DNA of 64,000 nt, taken from NCBI RefSeq assembly GCF_900110705.1, contig NZ_FOEJ01000001.1, positions 7,501 through 71,500 on the forward strand, read 5' to 3'. The notes under the pieces were generated by a model, which was not told where the DNA came from, searched no databases, and was given only the letters and a program-made list of their open reading frames with translations. Positions 17,428 to 25,416 of this stretch are shown in pieces; position 1 is the stretch's first letter; the number at the start of each line of letters is the position of its first letter. The position numbers were made by a program, and so were the translations under genes. The DNA comes from Loktanella sp. DSM 29012. Its GTDB lineage: Bacteria; Pseudomonadota; Alphaproteobacteria; Rhodobacterales; Rhodobacteraceae.

Positions 17428-18299
17428 TCGCCGGGCACGGGTTGTCTGGCGACCGCAGGCACCAACCGGTCGGCATAGGCGCGCACCATGCCGGCAAGCG
17501 CCGCTTCTCCGGGGCAGGCCGGGATCGACGCGATGGCACCGCCCAGAACATCGTCGAACCGCGCCACGGCCCCACGGACCCCAAGCGCCGCAACGGCGTT
17601 TGGTCGCCCGTGCAGATCGTCCTGACCAGCAGGCTTGCCCAGATCAGAGGCGCTACACAGCGCGTCGCGTAGATCGTCGGCAACCTGAAACGCCTCGCCG
17701 ATGCGGTCGCCCAACTCTTCCCATGGCTCGGCCTCCTGGCCTGCCGCGATGGCACCCATCGTCGTGGCCGCAATGAACAGCGCACCCGTCTTGGACCGGT
17801 GATAGGCCGCGAGATCGATGGTTTCCTCGCTCTCCCAACCTTGTCCTGCACAGATACCGTCCGGCATGCCGGTGCGCGTCGCCAGTGAGTCGATCAGCGC
17901 AACAGCACGCGCGGGGTGCTGTGCCGCTGCGCGGGCGAGGGTTTGGAACCCCATCACGATCAGGCTGTCACCCGCCAGGACCGCCAGCGGTTCGGAATAG
18001 GCGCGATGGACCGACGGCTTGCCCCGCCGGGTATCGGCGTCGTCAAAACAAGGCAGGTCGTCATGCACGAGGCTGGCGCAGTGGATCAGCTCCAGCGCCG
18101 CGGCGGCTGCATCGGCAAGCGGCGGCGCATCATCGCCACAGGCACGCGCGACGGACAGCAAAATCGTGGGCCGAATGCGGGCACCACCCGGCGCAGTTGC
18201 GTAATCCAGCGCCGCAGCAAGCCGCGTCGGTGCCAGTCCGCCCTGCCCGGTTGCGATGGCCCGCTGAATGGCGGTTTCGATCCGTTGGGTCAGTGGCAT
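17424..18299 (-). CDS. crtE: Geranylgeranyl diphosphate synthase CrtE
   Basis: 291 residues. Trans-prenyltransferase making GGPP for carotenoids and the bacteriochlorophyll tail. First Asp-rich motif DDLPCFDDADTRRG (about 77-90) and second Asp-rich region FQVADDLRD (about 213-221) are intact, as is GGARIRPTILLS near the N-terminus. Start 18299 (MPLTQRIETA) is preferred: GGAG lies 8 nt upstream, and the alternative ATG at 18323 falls inside the PpsR box. First gene of the long minus-strand superoperon. Confidence 0.96.
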   Translation of the reverse strand: MPLTQRIETAIQRAIATGQGGLAPTRLAAALDYATAPGGARIRPTILLSVARACGDDAPPLADAAAAALELIHCASLVHDDLPCFDDADTRRGKPSVHRAYSEPLAVLAGDSLIVMGFQTLARAAAQHPARAVALIDSLATRTGMPDGICAGQGWESEETIDLAAYHRSKTGALFIAATTMGAIAAGQEAEPWEELGDRIGEAFQVADDLRDALCSASDLGKPAGQDDLHGRPNAVAALGVRGAVARFDDVLGGAIASIPACPGEAALAGMVRAYADRLVPAVARQPVPGE

Positions 18300-18317
18300 T
18301 GGACGCACTCCGCAGGT

Positions 18318-18335
18318 TGTCATTTATTTCTGACA
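18318..18335. promoter_or_regulatory. PpsR/CrtJ-type operator, crtE side
   Basis: TGTCATTTATTTCTGACA, an exact TGT-N12-ACA box in the divergent crtE-crtD promoter region. Confidence 0.88.
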
Positions 18336-18341
18336 GTTTTG

Positions 18342-18359
18342 TGTAAATCAGACTGGACA
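18342..18359. promoter_or_regulatory. PpsR/CrtJ-type operator, crtD side
   Basis: TGTAAATCAGACTGGACA, a second exact TGT-N12-ACA box, 24 bp from the first. The two boxes share the 89-bp space between crtE and crtD and could repress both directions. Confidence 0.85.
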
Positions 18360-18388
18360 GTTTTAGGCCTGCTGTCAACAATGCAACC

Positions 18389-19861
18389 ATGACATCGCGC
18401 ACGACCCCACCCGTCATAGCCATCATCGGCACCGGTATCGGCGGGCTGGCCGCAGCATTGCGGCTGGCACATGCAGGTGCGCGAGTGACCGTGTTCGAGG
18501 CGCAACCGGCCCCCGGCGGCAAGATGCGCACGATCCCCAGCGCGGCCGGCCCGATCGACGCAGGCCCCACCGTGCTGACGATGCGCAGCGTTTTTGACGA
18601 CCTGTTTGCCGCAGCCGGGTTGCAACTGGATGATTACGTTACACTGACGCCGCTGGACACGCTGGCCCGCCACTATTGGCCGGACGGCACGATGCTGGAC
18701 CTGATGGCTGATCCTGACGACAGCCTGGATCAGGTTACGGATGTCTTTGGGCCGCGTGCCGCTGACGAGGTGCGCGGATTTTCGGCCCGTGCGGCGCGGC
18801 TCTTTGATGCTTTCGAGTCACCGATGATGAAAACCGCCTCACCCCATCTGGCCGCCATGGCGGGACGTGTCATGCGACAGCCGGGCCTTGCCCTGGACAT
18901 GGCACCGCATCTCTCTCTGGCCGGTCTGGTGCGGCGCAGCTTTGGCGACCCACGGCTTGCGCAACTGTTTGCACGTTATGCCACCTACGTCGGCGGCGCG
19001 CCGCAGCAGTCACCCGCATTGTTGTCGTTGATCTGGGCGGCAGAGGCACGGGGTGTCTGGACCGTCACGGGTGGCATGCACCAACTGGCTGTGACCCTCG
19101 CACGACTGGCACAAGAGGCGGGGGCAAGGTTTCACTACAACACGCCTGTCCACCGCCTTGCGGCACAAGGCGGCAGGGTCGCAAGACTGGAATACACCGG
19201 CGGCACCCTCGACGTGGATGCGGTCTTGTTCAACGGCGACCCACAGGCCATCGCCCAAGGTCTGCTGGGTGCGGCACCGCGCCCGACTGTCAGACCCGAC
19301 AGTATCCGGCCGCGCAGCCTGTCCGCCCATGTGGCAAGTTTCGCCGCGACACCTCGGGGCCTGCCACTTGCGCATCACACCGTATTCTTTGCCGACACGC
19401 CCAACACCGAATTCGATGATATCGCCAAGGGCCGCACCCCCGTGGATGCCACGCTCTATTTGTGCGCGCAGGACCACGGTCACGTTGCTGCCGATGCGTT
19501 GCACCGGTTTGAAATCATCCGCAACGCACCGCCCCTGCCGACTGACAAAAAGGAAGATGACCAATGCAAGACCATGATGTTCGATCGCATGCGGCAGTTC
19601 GGCCTGACCTTCAGTCCGGGACCGGTGACGATCACGGGGCCGCAGGAATTCGCGACGCTGTTTCCGGCCAGCGACGGCGCGTTGTACGGGCGATCCCCGC
19701 AGGGCACGATGGCGGCGTTCAAACGTCCGACGGCACGCACGACGCTGCCGGGTCTGTACCTGTGCGGGGGCGGTGCACATCCGGGGGCGGGGGTGCCGAT
19801 GGCCGCACTCTCCGGCCAGCATGCGGCAGAGGCGATGAAACACGACCTGTCTTTGACCTAG
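18389..19861 (+). CDS. crtD: Hydroxyneurosporene/methoxyneurosporene desaturase CrtD
   Basis: 490 residues. FAD-dependent carotenoid 3,4-desaturase. Dinucleotide motif IIGTGIGGLAAALRLAHAG (about 11-29) with the FEAQPAPGGKM continuation, a mid-protein AGPTVLTMRSVFDDLF block, and the C-terminal CrtI-type signature LYLCGGGAHPGAGVPMAALSG (about 452-472, with small interruptions across known members). It acts after CrtC and before CrtF/CrtA in the spheroidene route. Divergent from crtE and overlapped at its 3' end by the reading frame of crtC. Confidence 0.95.
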   Translation: MTSRTTPPVIAIIGTGIGGLAAALRLAHAGARVTVFEAQPAPGGKMRTIPSAAGPIDAGPTVLTMRSVFDDLFAAAGLQLDDYVTLTPLDTLARHYWPDGTMLDLMADPDDSLDQVTDVFGPRAADEVRGFSARAARLFDAFESPMMKTASPHLAAMAGRVMRQPGLALDMAPHLSLAGLVRRSFGDPRLAQLFARYATYVGGAPQQSPALLSLIWAAEARGVWTVTGGMHQLAVTLARLAQEAGARFHYNTPVHRLAAQGGRVARLEYTGGTLDVDAVLFNGDPQAIAQGLLGAAPRPTVRPDSIRPRSLSAHVASFAATPRGLPLAHHTVFFADTPNTEFDDIAKGRTPVDATLYLCAQDHGHVAADALHRFEIIRNAPPLPTDKKEDDQCKTMMFDRMRQFGLTFSPGPVTITGPQEFATLFPASDGALYGRSPQGTMAAFKRPTARTTLPGLYLCGGGAHPGAGVPMAALSGQHAAEAMKHDLSLT

Positions 19862-19932
19862 AGATTCCACCCGACGGCTATGCTTGGTGGTATGTCGATG
19901 GCGTCAGCCACGACAGCAAGCAGGCCGTGAGC

Positions 19933-20772
19933 GTGATCGGTTTTATCGGATCGGTGTTTTCGCCGTGGTACAAATGGTCTGGCCGTCGCGATCCTGCAAA
20001 CCACTGCTGCATCAATGTCGCCACCTACGGACCCGGCGCCCGGTTCACCATGACCGACCGTGGCCGCGCGGCCTTGCGCACCACTGACGACACGCTGACC
20101 GTCGGCCCGTCGTCAATGCATTGGCAGGACGGCAAACTGGTGATTTCCATTGACGAAATCAGTGCCCCCCCCATCATCAGCCGGGTGCGCGGCACGATCA
20201 CGCTGACACCGCAAGCGGTGACAGGGGTGGAATTGCCACTGACCACGGACGGCGCCCATGTCTGGCGACCCTTTGCGCCCATCGCCGATATCGCTGTGGA
20301 TCTGGAATCGGATGGTTGGCAATGGGACGGTCACGGCTACTTCGATGCCAATTTCGGCACGCGCGCGCTGGAAGCGGACTTCGATTTCTGGACGTGGGGG
20401 CGCTATCCGACGGCCACCGGTGCCACATGTTTCTATGATGCGACCCTGCGCGATGGCGGCGGGTTCGAGACTGCAATCGCCTTTGACCGTGATGGCGGTG
20501 CGGCCCATGTCGCTGCACCCCCGCTGACCCCGTTCAAACGATCCCTATGGCAGGTGAAACGCGAAACACGGGCCGATCCCGGTGTTACGCCAAAACAGCG
20601 GTTGAACATGCTTGATGCGCCGTTCTATTCGCGCAGCACCGTGGATACCGTGCTGAACGGCGAATCCGTCACCGGCGTGCACGAGGCGCTGGACCTGACC
20701 CGTTACCGGCAACCGCTGCTGAAACCGATGCTGGCTTGCCGGGTGCCGCGCCGCGCGGGCTGGACGTTCTAG
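19933..20772 (+). CDS. crtC: Acyclic carotenoid 1,2-hydratase CrtC
   Basis: Adds water to the C1-C2 bond of neurosporene or lycopene. Family blocks IGFIGSVFSPWYKWSGRR, HCCINVATYGPG, RFTMTDRG and the WQWDGHGYFDANFGT...WTWGR segment are clear, and the C-terminus CRVPRRAGWTF is typical. The start is uncertain. The GTG used here (19933) gives 279 residues, like short annotated Rhodobacter CrtC, but the frame is open further upstream and encodes IPPDGYAWWYVDGVSHD from 19864, a block also conserved in the family. No ATG, GTG or TTG occurs in frame between 19765 and 19926, so the real start may be a rare codon (ATT at 19864) or GTG 19762 deep inside crtD. The stop codon shares CTAG with the convergent ABC gene. 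Confidence 0.9.
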   Translation: MIGFIGSVFSPWYKWSGRRDPANHCCINVATYGPGARFTMTDRGRAALRTTDDTLTVGPSSMHWQDGKLVISIDEISAPPIISRVRGTITLTPQAVTGVELPLTTDGAHVWRPFAPIADIAVDLESDGWQWDGHGYFDANFGTRALEADFDFWTWGRYPTATGATCFYDATLRDGGGFETAIAFDRDGGAAHVAAPPLTPFKRSLWQVKRETRADPGVTPKQRLNMLDAPFYSRSTVDTVLNGESVTGVHEALDLTRYRQPLLKPMLACRVPRRAGWTF

Positions 20773-21401
20773 CCCAGCGTCACGACAGCACCGCCTGCCG
20801 CGGCCGCATCCTCGGCGTCATGTGTGACCATCAGCACTGGCAGATCGCGGTCACGCGCGCGGGCAAAGACCAGATCACGGACCTGCGCGCGCAACGCTGC
20901 ATCCAGACGGGAAAACGCCTCGTCCAGCAGAAGGGCACAGGGGTCTGACAGCAGCATCCGGATAAGCGCGACCCGCGCCTTTTGCCCCCCAGAAAGCGTG
21001 GCGGGATCGCGGTCGGCAAAACCCTCCAGATCGACCTCGGCGAGGGCCGCATCCACCTTAGCGCGGCGCTGGTTACGGCTACCGCCGGGCCGCAGGCCAA
21101 AGGCCAGGTTTTCACCCACGCTCAGATGGGGAAACAGCAGGTCGTCCTGAAACAGGATACCGATCATGCGCTGGTGCGGTGCGACGTCCGTCACGTCGCG
21201 CCCATCCAGCAGGACGCGCCCCGTGGCGGTAAAGACAGGTGGCAGCGTGCCGGTGACAAACGACAGCAATGTCGATTTGCCCACACCGGACGGCCCCATG
21301 ACAGACAGCACCTGCCCCGGCGCGATATGCCGGTCCAGCGCCACCATTGGCGTGCCGTTCTTCGATATGCGGACATCCCGCAGGGTTAGCCCCTTATCCA
21401 T
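20769..21401 (-). CDS. ABC transporter ATP-binding protein (YnjD-like)
   Basis: 210 residues. Walker A MGPSGVGKSTLLS (about 35-47), Q-loop ILFQDDLLFPHLSV, signature LSGGQKARVALIRML and Walker B CALLLDEAF are complete. It energises the permease encoded upstream. The short length and the neighbours (YnjC/YnjB-like) indicate the YnjBCD type rather than a true ThiQ. Overlaps the permease gene by 8 nt and shares its CTAG stop with crtC. Confidence 0.88.
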   Translation of the reverse strand: MDKGLTLRDVRISKNGTPMVALDRHIAPGQVLSVMGPSGVGKSTLLSFVTGTLPPVFTATGRVLLDGRDVTDVAPHQRMIGILFQDDLLFPHLSVGENLAFGLRPGGSRNQRRAKVDAALAEVDLEGFADRDPATLSGGQKARVALIRMLLSDPCALLLDEAFSRLDAALRAQVRDLVFARARDRDLPVLMVTHDAEDAAAAGGAVVTLG

Positions 21402-23103
21402 GTTGCAGTCCTTTGCGATTGCGCCAGATCAGCGCGGGTATGCCAAGGGCCAGCGCGAATGGCACCAGCGCCGCCGCGGTCTGCATCAGCCCGTAGGTCG
21501 CGATGGCGCGCCGGTCCCCGCCAGAGGCAAGCGCCACGGCCTCGGTCGTGAGGGTGGATACCCGGCCGCCGCCGATCAACAGCGTGGGCAGATATTGTCC
21601 GACACTGACCGACAGGCCAATGGCTGTGGCCGTCAGCAACGGGCGCAGCAGAATCGGCAGTCGCACGCGCCACAGCACCCTGTCGGGCGAGGCCCCCAAT
21701 GCCGCGGCAACGGTCGCGTTGCGCACGTCCCATGCCCGAAACGGATCGGCAAGCGACAGGTAGACATAGGGCAAAACGAACACCAGATGCGCCAGCATGA
21801 CGGGTGCCCGCCCGGTGTCTGCACCCGCATTCAAGAGCAGCGTCTGAAGCCCTGGCAGAAACGCCGTCTGCGGAATGATCAGCGGCAGATACAGCAACCA
21901 CATGCCGCGCCGCGTCATACGCAAACCGTGCCGATGCTCGGCCTCCAGACAGCCGATCGTCAGGACCAATGCCGCGGCAGTGACGCTGATGGCGATCACG
22001 GCAGTCTGCGTCAGTGCGTCGCCCAATCCGGCGGCATGACGCATCCAGTTTTTCAGCGTCAGCGCGTCAGGCATCGCGTCGGGGAATCCCCAGAACCCCG
22101 CAAACGACCAGACCACCAGCACGGCAATTCCCCCTGCAATCGCAAAGGCCGCGGTCGCTGACAGGCCCAGTGCAGCGGCCGCGATCGTGCGATCACCGCA
22201 GAACCGCCTGCCCGCCACGATCCAGCGCCGCCCAGCCCAGGCGACGATGCGTTCTGCCAGCCGCCAGACGCCCAGTGCTGCGATCACCAGCGCCAGTTGC
22301 AGCAGGGCCCCCGCATTGGCCAGCAGGCGGGCCGCGAAATCGGGCTCTCCCATCCAGCGGACAATCTGCACGGACAGCGGCGGCGGCGTGTTCGGTCCTA
22401 GGATGACCGCCACGTCAACCACGCTCATGCCGTAGGCCAACACGACATAGACCGGCAGGCGGATCTGCGCATAGACGCGCGGGAATACGCATTTCAGCCA
22501 CCCCGTGACGCGCCCATACCCCAGGGACGCGGCGATTGTGCGGGCGCGCACCGCATCGGTCTGCCCCAGTGCTGCCAGTGTCATCAGCAGCAGGAACGGA
22601 ATTTCCTTGATGACCAGACCCGCCGTCATGGTCAGACCCCACGTGTCCTGCACGATCAACAGGTCAGGCGGCCGGTCCCATCCGGTCAGCCAGGGCGAGG
22701 TGGCCCGCGCCACCCAGCCCGAGGGCGCGATCAGAAACGCAAGGCCAAAGGCCGCCGCCGCATGCGGCACCGACAGCAGTGGCGACAGCGCACGTTCCAG
22801 CACGCGAAACGCCGCAGTGCCGGACCAGCCTGCAACCAGCCCCATGACGATGGCCAATGCGATGGCCGTCGTCGTGATCCCTGTTGTCAGCGACAGCGTA
22901 ACCGCACGCGGCAACCCCGGCCAGTCGAACAGGCCGCGCATCGCCTCCAGCGACGGGCCGGTCAGCCCCGCCGCGGGCAGATGGCCAAAGGCGGGCAGCA
23001 CGGTGCCATAGAGACCCGCCACCACCGGCCCCAACATCGCAACCAGCGTCAGCGCCGGCAGGACCGGCAACAACCGCCGCCGGGTCACAATGCGACCCGG
23101 CAT
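21394..23103 (-). CDS. ABC transporter permease, fused double-domain type (YnjC-like)
   Basis: 569 residues with about 12 hydrophobic segments in two halves, each containing a binding-protein-dependent permease motif (EAA-type: TIAASLGYGRVTGWLKCVFPR in the first half, VAAALGASPDRVLWRVRLP in the second). Fused permeases of this size are typical of YnjC/ThiP/FbpB. Start 23103 (MPGRIVTRRRLL) was chosen because positively charged residues directly precede the first helix; an ATG at 23196 would overlap the preceding binding-protein gene by 35 nt. Confidence 0.85.
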   Translation of the reverse strand: MPGRIVTRRRLLPVLPALTLVAMLGPVVAGLYGTVLPAFGHLPAAGLTGPSLEAMRGLFDWPGLPRAVTLSLTTGITTTAIALAIVMGLVAGWSGTAAFRVLERALSPLLSVPHAAAAFGLAFLIAPSGWVARATSPWLTGWDRPPDLLIVQDTWGLTMTAGLVIKEIPFLLLMTLAALGQTDAVRARTIAASLGYGRVTGWLKCVFPRVYAQIRLPVYVVLAYGMSVVDVAVILGPNTPPPLSVQIVRWMGEPDFAARLLANAGALLQLALVIAALGVWRLAERIVAWAGRRWIVAGRRFCGDRTIAAAALGLSATAAFAIAGGIAVLVVWSFAGFWGFPDAMPDALTLKNWMRHAAGLGDALTQTAVIAISVTAAALVLTIGCLEAEHRHGLRMTRRGMWLLYLPLIIPQTAFLPGLQTLLLNAGADTGRAPVMLAHLVFVLPYVYLSLADPFRAWDVRNATVAAALGASPDRVLWRVRLPILLRPLLTATAIGLSVSVGQYLPTLLIGGGRVSTLTTEAVALASGGDRRAIATYGLMQTAAALVPFALALGIPALIWRNRKGLQHG

Positions 23104-23110
23104 GTGCAAA

Positions 23111-23128
23111 CGCCCCCGAAAGGGGGCG
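23111..23128 (-). promoter_or_regulatory. Hairpin between binding-protein and permease genes
   Basis: CGCCCCC/GGGGGCG 7-bp stem with a 4-nt loop, followed on the minus strand by TTT and 8 nt later by the permease ATG. Such hairpins often protect or uncouple the binding-protein mRNA from the permease mRNA. Confidence 0.5.
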
Positions 23129-23161
23129 CTGCGATCACCTGAAACACTGGCAAAGCCACCG

Positions 23162-24355
23162 TTACTGCGCGACGCCGTAACGGGTGACCCAGTCATCGGC
23201 GATGCGGGTCATCCAGCTGGGATGCGGTTCGGCCTGAACGGTGCCCAGTTCAGCGGGCGACAGCGTGGCCACGCCCAGTTCCAATGCGTCAAAGGCCGCG
23301 CGCTGATCCGCATCCAGTTTGTCCATGTCCAGCACCGTGCCATAGCCCAACACGTCGGGGTCCTGCGCACGGGCCTGCGCCTCGGGCGACATCAGGAAAT
23401 TCGCGACGACCATCGCGCCCTCTGCACTACCAGAGTTGTAGGGGATCGCGACAAAGCTGGCGTTGCCGATGGTGCCCTTGTCCAGAACAAAGGTCCGCAC
23501 GGTGTCCGGCAGCTCAGAATTCGCGATCGCGGTCGAGGCTGCACCCGGCGAAAAGGAAATCGACAGGTCCAGTTCCTCGTCCGCGATCAGCGGGAACATG
23601 GCCGTGCCGGTCGCGGGATATGCGCGCCCCTCGCGCCACAGGGTCGGCGTCAACGCATCGAGGTAATCCCACAGGGGTGCTGTCACAGCGTCGTAGTTTT
23701 CGTCCGTCGCGGGCGATTGCAGCACACTGGGATCATCCAGCGTATCGACCAGCACCTGTTTCAGAAACGTGGTGCCCAGAAAATCCGGCGGCTGCGGATA
23801 GGTGAACCGGCCAGGGTTGGCGGTCGACCAATCCAGAATGGACTGCATCGATCCCAGCGGCTCCATGTCGGCGCTGTCGTAGACGAACACGACCTGCGCC
23901 ATGGCCCAGGGGGATTCGTAGCCTTCGACGGGGACGGTGAAATCGGTCTGCACGGTCTTGCCGTCGACGTCGACATACTGCCAGTTCGGCAACTGTTCGG
24001 CAAAGGGCCCGAACAACAGATCAGCCTCTTTCATCGCGGCGAAATTCGCGCCGTTGATCCAGATCATGTCGATCGCACCGTCGGTGTCGGTGCCGGCCTG
24101 CTTTTCGCTCAGCACGCGGGTCACGGCATCGGCGGTATCCGTCAGCTTTACGTGTTCCAGCGTGACGCCATAATCCTCGGCCACACGCTCTGCGACCCAC
24201 GAGATAAAGTCATTGGTCGTCGTGGAACCGCCCCAGGCATTCCAGAAAACGGTCTGCCCCTGTGCAGCAGATGTCACGGCATCCCAGTCGGCGGGGTCGG
24301 CCTGCGACCATGCGGGCGTTGCCGCAACGGCCGCGAGTAGAGCGAGATATTTCAT
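23162..24355 (-). CDS. ABC transporter substrate-binding protein (YnjB-like)
   Basis: 397 residues with a signal peptide (MKYLALLAAVAATPAWSQA). The family block GQTVFWNAWGGSTTTNDFISWV near the N-terminus, IDMIWINGANFAAMKEADLLFGP and the C-terminal half match the YnjB type of extracellular solute-binding proteins, distantly related to ThiB. Substrate unknown; thiamine is often written in annotations without proof. The ATG overlaps the stop of the CDP-alcohol phosphotransferase gene (ATGA). Confidence 0.88.
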   Translation of the reverse strand: MKYLALLAAVAATPAWSQADPADWDAVTSAAQGQTVFWNAWGGSTTTNDFISWVAERVAEDYGVTLEHVKLTDTADAVTRVLSEKQAGTDTDGAIDMIWINGANFAAMKEADLLFGPFAEQLPNWQYVDVDGKTVQTDFTVPVEGYESPWAMAQVVFVYDSADMEPLGSMQSILDWSTANPGRFTYPQPPDFLGTTFLKQVLVDTLDDPSVLQSPATDENYDAVTAPLWDYLDALTPTLWREGRAYPATGTAMFPLIADEELDLSISFSPGAASTAIANSELPDTVRTFVLDKGTIGNASFVAIPYNSGSAEGAMVVANFLMSPEAQARAQDPDVLGYGTVLDMDKLDADQRAAFDALELGVATLSPAELGTVQAEPHPSWMTRIADDWVTRYGVAQ

Positions 24356-24975
24356 GCAGAGGGTCCTTTATCCACAAAGATACGCGACGCGCCGTAAATC
24401 CGAAGTCCGGCGGTCAGAAAACACAACATTCCAAACATCCACGCCAGCGCAGGAAACGCCGCCGGGAACATGCAGATGACAACAAAGAACACGATGGTTT
24501 CGGTGCCTTCAAGAATGCCATTCGAATAATACAGGGATTTGATCCCTTGTGCGCGGGTTTCCAGGCCGTGTTTTTCGGCCAGGATGGCATAGCCCAGAAA
24601 ACTGGTGCCATTGACGTAGAACGCAAACAGCAAGAACGCCCCGGCCAATGTGTTCTGCGCGGGGTCGAGAACGACAAAGGCGAATGGAACGGCTCCGTAG
24701 AACATGAAATCGGCAGCGATATCGAGGTAGCCACCAAAATCGGAGCCTTTCGTTGCGCGGGCGACGGCCCCGTCCAGACCATCAGCGATGCGGCTGGCCA
24801 ACAGCGGGATCAGCGCCAACAGCGGCGCGCCCAGCGCGATGACCAGTGCCGACAGCACGCCCAGCGCCAGTCCCAGCAAGGTCACACCATTGGCCGTCCA
24901 GCCCGCAGCGGCCAGACGCGCGCCTGCGCGGTTCAGCGGCGGGTCGATCAGACGGCGTGCGGCGGCGTCAAACAT
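24352..24975 (-). CDS. CDP-alcohol phosphatidyltransferase family protein (YnjF-like)
   Basis: 207 residues, about six membrane helices. The CDP-alcohol motif reads DGLDGAVARATKGSDFGGYLDIAADF (about 65-90 with the DG..AR...G...D...D pattern, one residue shorter in the middle than the classical form). The family transfers phosphoalcohols between CDP-linked donors and lipids. In Escherichia coli a relative, ynjF, also sits next to ynjBCD, so the association is old. GAGGAG precedes the ATG; it is the first gene of the four-gene operon. Confidence 0.88.
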   Translation of the reverse strand: MFDAAARRLIDPPLNRAGARLAAAGWTANGVTLLGLALGVLSALVIALGAPLLALIPLLASRIADGLDGAVARATKGSDFGGYLDIAADFMFYGAVPFAFVVLDPAQNTLAGAFLLFAFYVNGTSFLGYAILAEKHGLETRAQGIKSLYYSNGILEGTETIVFFVVICMFPAAFPALAWMFGMLCFLTAGLRIYGASRIFVDKGPSA

Positions 24976-25068
24976 GCTCGGGGGTCTCCTCTTGGGACAA
25001 CCTGACGCAGGTCGCGGGGACTGACAACGGACCTGACGCTAACGTGAGAGGCTGCAACGTGACGGCCT

Positions 25069-25416
25069 CTAGGCCCCGTGCACGTCGCGGCTGTCGGCCG
25101 GGGCCTGATCGCGCTCGAACATGCCATAATCCCGGATCACCCCGGCCACCCGCAGACGGTAATCCGCAAACATGCCTTGGCGTCCGGCCTTCTGGGCACC
25201 CCGATGGGCCGTCAGCCTGCGCCAGTCGTCCAATGCCTTTTCATCCCGAAAGAACGACACCGACAGCAGCTTGTCAGGGTTGGTCAGACTCTGGAAACGC
25301 TCGACCGAGATGAAACCGTCAATCTGTTCGACCAACGGGCGCATCTGTGCGGCCATGGCCAGGTAATCGTCCTTTTTGCCCGGTGCAGGTGTCACTTCGA
25401 AAATGATGCCGATCAT
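25069..25416 (-). CDS. Antibiotic biosynthesis monooxygenase (ABM) domain protein
   Basis: 115 residues forming one ABM ferredoxin-like domain (MIGIIFEVTPAPGKKDDYLAMA, DGFISVERFQS, LLSVSFFRDEKALDDWR). Such small dimers act as cofactor-free monooxygenases or have unknown roles. The ATG overlaps the stop of the hydantoinase gene (ATGA), so the two are coupled. Confidence 0.88.
   Translation of the reverse strand: MIGIIFEVTPAPGKKDDYLAMAAQMRPLVEQIDGFISVERFQSLTNPDKLLSVSFFRDEKALDDWRRLTAHRGAQKAGRQGMFADYRLRVAGVIRDYGMFERDQAPADSRDVHGA

Noticed and set aside
23090-24340. A 416-codon plus-strand frame opposite the YnjB-like gene
   Set aside because: The sense strand encodes a full binding protein with signal peptide; the antisense translation is His/Arg-rich with no recognisable fold.
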